From NCBI GenBank assembly GCA_902595755.1, contig CACJRF010000009.1, forward strand, positions 1 through 62,891: DNA of 62,891 nt, in the 5' to 3' direction. Under the pieces are notes generated by a model. The model did not search any database and was not told the origin of the DNA. It saw only the letters and a list, made by a program, of their open reading frames with translations. This DNA comes from an uncultured Alphaproteobacteria bacterium. Lineage in GTDB: Bacteria > Pseudomonadota > Alphaproteobacteria > Methylaequorales > Methylaequoraceae. Both the position numbers and the translations under genes were made by a program. This document shows, in pieces, positions 61,394 to 62,891 of this stretch; within the stretch, counting starts at the first letter, position 1; each line of letters begins with the position of its first letter.

Positions 61394-62891
61394 TTAAAAC
61401 CAGTGTTTTCTTGCGTCCATAATAATTTCGTCGGCCTTTACTTTATCTATTTCAGATAGAATTTCTATTAGTTCATCATTCGATAGATCAGCTAATTGAT
61501 CTCGGGTCTTTATATTTTTTTCATTCAAAACAACCAATTGATCAACTGATATAAGTTTACTGTCTAATAAATAGTCCTCCACACCAGCTTTTTTTAGATT
61601 TTCAAGATTTTCTTTTCTTAGTTTTTCAAGATATCCCTTGGCCCTTGTAATCAATTCATTGGATAGGTTGTCATCAAAACCTTCAATTGATGTTAACTCC
61701 TCCATAGATACCATTGCTATTTCATCTAAAGATGAAAAACCCTCGGTAACTAACAAATGAGCGATTACTTCATCAACATCTAAATCTAACATAAACTTCT
61801 GGGATAAATTTTTAAACTCTTCGCTTCTCCTATCAGACTCTTGGGAAGTAGTTAATATATCAATACTCCACCCAGATAAAGCGCTTGCAAGTCTGACATT
61901 CTGGCCCCTTCTTCCAATTGCCAAACTAAGTTGTTCATCGGGTACAATTACGTCAATTTTTTTTATATCTTCTTCTATTATTACTTTATCAACCTCTGCT
62001 GGACCAAGAGCATTAACAACATATGTAGCGATATCCTCAGACCATAAGACAATATCAATCTTTTCACCTTGAAGTTCATTTACAACAGCTTGTACCCTGC
62101 TACCCCTCATTCCAACACAAGCTCCTACTGGATCAATACTCTTTTCTTTGGTAAATACCGCAATCTTCGCTCTACTTCCTGGATCTCTTGCTACTGATTT
62201 AACCTCAATTATACCATCATAAATCTCTGGCACCTCCTGAAAGAATAGCTTAACGAGAAAGTTATTGTGTGCTCTGGACAGGAATATTTGATGTCCTTTC
62301 AAATCATGCCTAACATCTGCAATATAAGCCCTAATTCTGTCTGACCTTCTAAAAATCTCTTTATTCAGAAGTTCATCTCTTCTAAGTATAGCCTCACCTT
62401 TACCAAGATCGACAATTAGATTTCCATATTCCACTCTTTTTACAACACCATTAACAATCTCTCCAATTTTATCTTTAAACTCATTGTACTGCATTATCTT
62501 CTCAGCTTCTTTAACTCTTTGATAGATAACTTGCTTAGCTGTCTGAACAGCTATTCTTCCAAAGTCAAGTGGAGGAAGTTCTTCTACTAAGTGCTCGCCA
62601 ACCTTTAAGTGCTTATTATTTTCATCCAATGCTTCGATATTTATTTTATTTGCTCTTTCCTCCTCAGGTAACTCATCAATATTTTCAACAACTTCTAGAT
62701 ATCGAAATAACCCAATTTTTCCATTATTTCTATCAATTTTGGCTCTTATATCTTGCTCGAAACCATACTTGGTTCTTCCAGCTTTTGCTATAGCAAATTC
62801 CATAGCATCTATAACCTCTTCAGGAGATATGCCTTTTTCCTTGGCAATATTTTTAGATATCTCAACTATATCAATTGAACTGCTATCTCTT
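61394..62891 (-). CDS. nusA: Transcription termination/antitermination factor NusA (5' end truncated by the window)
   Basis: The frame continues through the right edge of the window: the 29 codons before the first ATG encode SIDIVEISKNIAKEKGISPEEVIDA, the NusA N-terminal domain, so the true start is beyond base 62891. Visible parts are the S1 domain, KH1 with VGACVGMRGSRVQAVVNELQGEKIDIV, KH2 with LAIGRRGQNVRLAS and the C-terminal HhH-like repeats with TSIEGFDD. It modulates pausing and termination. rimP probably lies upstream, outside the window. Confidence 0.96.
   Translation of the reverse strand, partial: RDSSSIDIVEISKNIAKEKGISPEEVIDAMEFAIAKAGRTKYGFEQDIRAKIDRNNGKIGLFRYLEVVENIDELPEEERANKINIEALDENNKHLKVGEHLVEELPPLDFGRIAVQTAKQVIYQRVKEAEKIMQYNEFKDKIGEIVNGVVKRVEYGNLIVDLGKGEAILRRDELLNKEIFRRSDRIRAYIADVRHDLKGHQIFLSRAHNNFLVKLFFQEVPEIYDGIIEVKSVARDPGSRAKIAVFTKEKSIDPVGACVGMRGSRVQAVVNELQGEKIDIVLWSEDIATYVVNALGPAEVDKVIIEEDIKKIDVIVPDEQLSLAIGRRGQNVRLASALSGWSIDILTTSQESDRRSEEFKNLSQKFMLDLDVDEVIAHLLVTEGFSSLDEIAMVSMEELTSIEGFDDNLSNELITRAKGYLEKLRKENLENLKKAGVEDYLLDSKLISVDQLVVLNEKNIKTRDQLADLSNDELIEILSEIDKVKADEIIMDARKHWF

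Overview
This 62.9-kb window is an AT-rich (roughly 30% G+C, estimated by eye), extremely gene-dense bacterial chromosome segment. I count about 75 protein genes and one tRNA, and no non-coding gap exceeds about 100 bp. Gene order points to an alphaproteobacterium: ihfB-lapA-trpFBA-accD-folC, tsaE-amgK-murU next to trxA, hprK-rapZ-EIIA-HPr-ahcY, rpsT/dnaA/dnaN/recF/gyrB, mutM-ubiE-coaBC-dut, and an Irr-type Fur protein with an Irr box. Low G+C, tiny spacers, overlapping genes and the absence of any insertion sequence, phage or CRISPR suggest a streamlined, probably free-living marine lineage. I cannot name the species.

Layout. 1-5.8 kb (+): end of ihfB, lapA, pyrF, trpF, trpB, trpA, accD, folC, all translationally coupled. 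5.8-9.7 kb (-): trxA, exonuclease I, MurU, AmgK, TsaE; ExoI occupies the slot where many alphaproteobacteria carry addAB. 9.8-10.8 kb (+): a ferredoxin/flavodoxin-NADP reductase. 10.8-16.2 kb (-): copper chaperone PCu(A)C, HPr kinase, RapZ, EIIA-Man-type protein, an HPr-Enzyme I fusion and S-adenosylhomocysteinase, a complete regulatory PTS relay. 16.3-20 kb: HugZ-like FMN protein, polA and a small CHCC zinc-finger gene. 20-24 kb (+): ABC ATPase without permease, lipoprotein hydrolase, three small unknown genes, POT peptide transporter, tRNA-Arg(UCG). 24-31.9 kb, mostly (-): YgjP metalloprotease, NDH-2 with a cyclic-nucleotide-binding tail, phosphatases, FxsA, HldE and UDP-glucuronate decarboxylase. 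31.9-37 kb: Ysc84/SYLF, CbiX, ankyrin protein, degenerate tetrapyrrole methylase, Sco, class A PBP. 37-44 kb (-): gyrB, recF, dnaN, dnaA, rhodanese, rpsT. 44-49.6 kb: mutM, ubiE, coaBC, dut, Rrf2, cysK, moeB. 49.6-53.5 kb: hydroxyacid dehydrogenase, SH3 protein, DUF3501, Fe-S CCG protein, rubrerythrin. 53.5-62.9 kb (-): Irr, nitronate monooxygenase, pnp, rpsO, truB, rbfA, infB, nusA (cut by the window edge).

The most interesting points are: (i) a 16-bp-period array of overlapping Irr-box palindromes plus a Fur-like box between irr and rubrerythrin; (ii) ExoI in place of AddAB; (iii) the HPr-EI fusion in an HprK/RapZ operon; (iv) NDH-2 with a cNMP-binding domain; (v) a methylase-fold protein that has lost its SAM and active-site motifs; (vi) all nine convergent gene pairs abutting or overlapping, five by exactly 4 bp on reciprocal stop codons; and (vii) mutM and ubiE starting back-to-back on one CATG. 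I found no convincing wholly new multi-gene system. The best candidate for unknown biology is the 20-22.6 kb operon of an orphan ABC ATPase, a lipoprotein hydrolase and three small unknown proteins.
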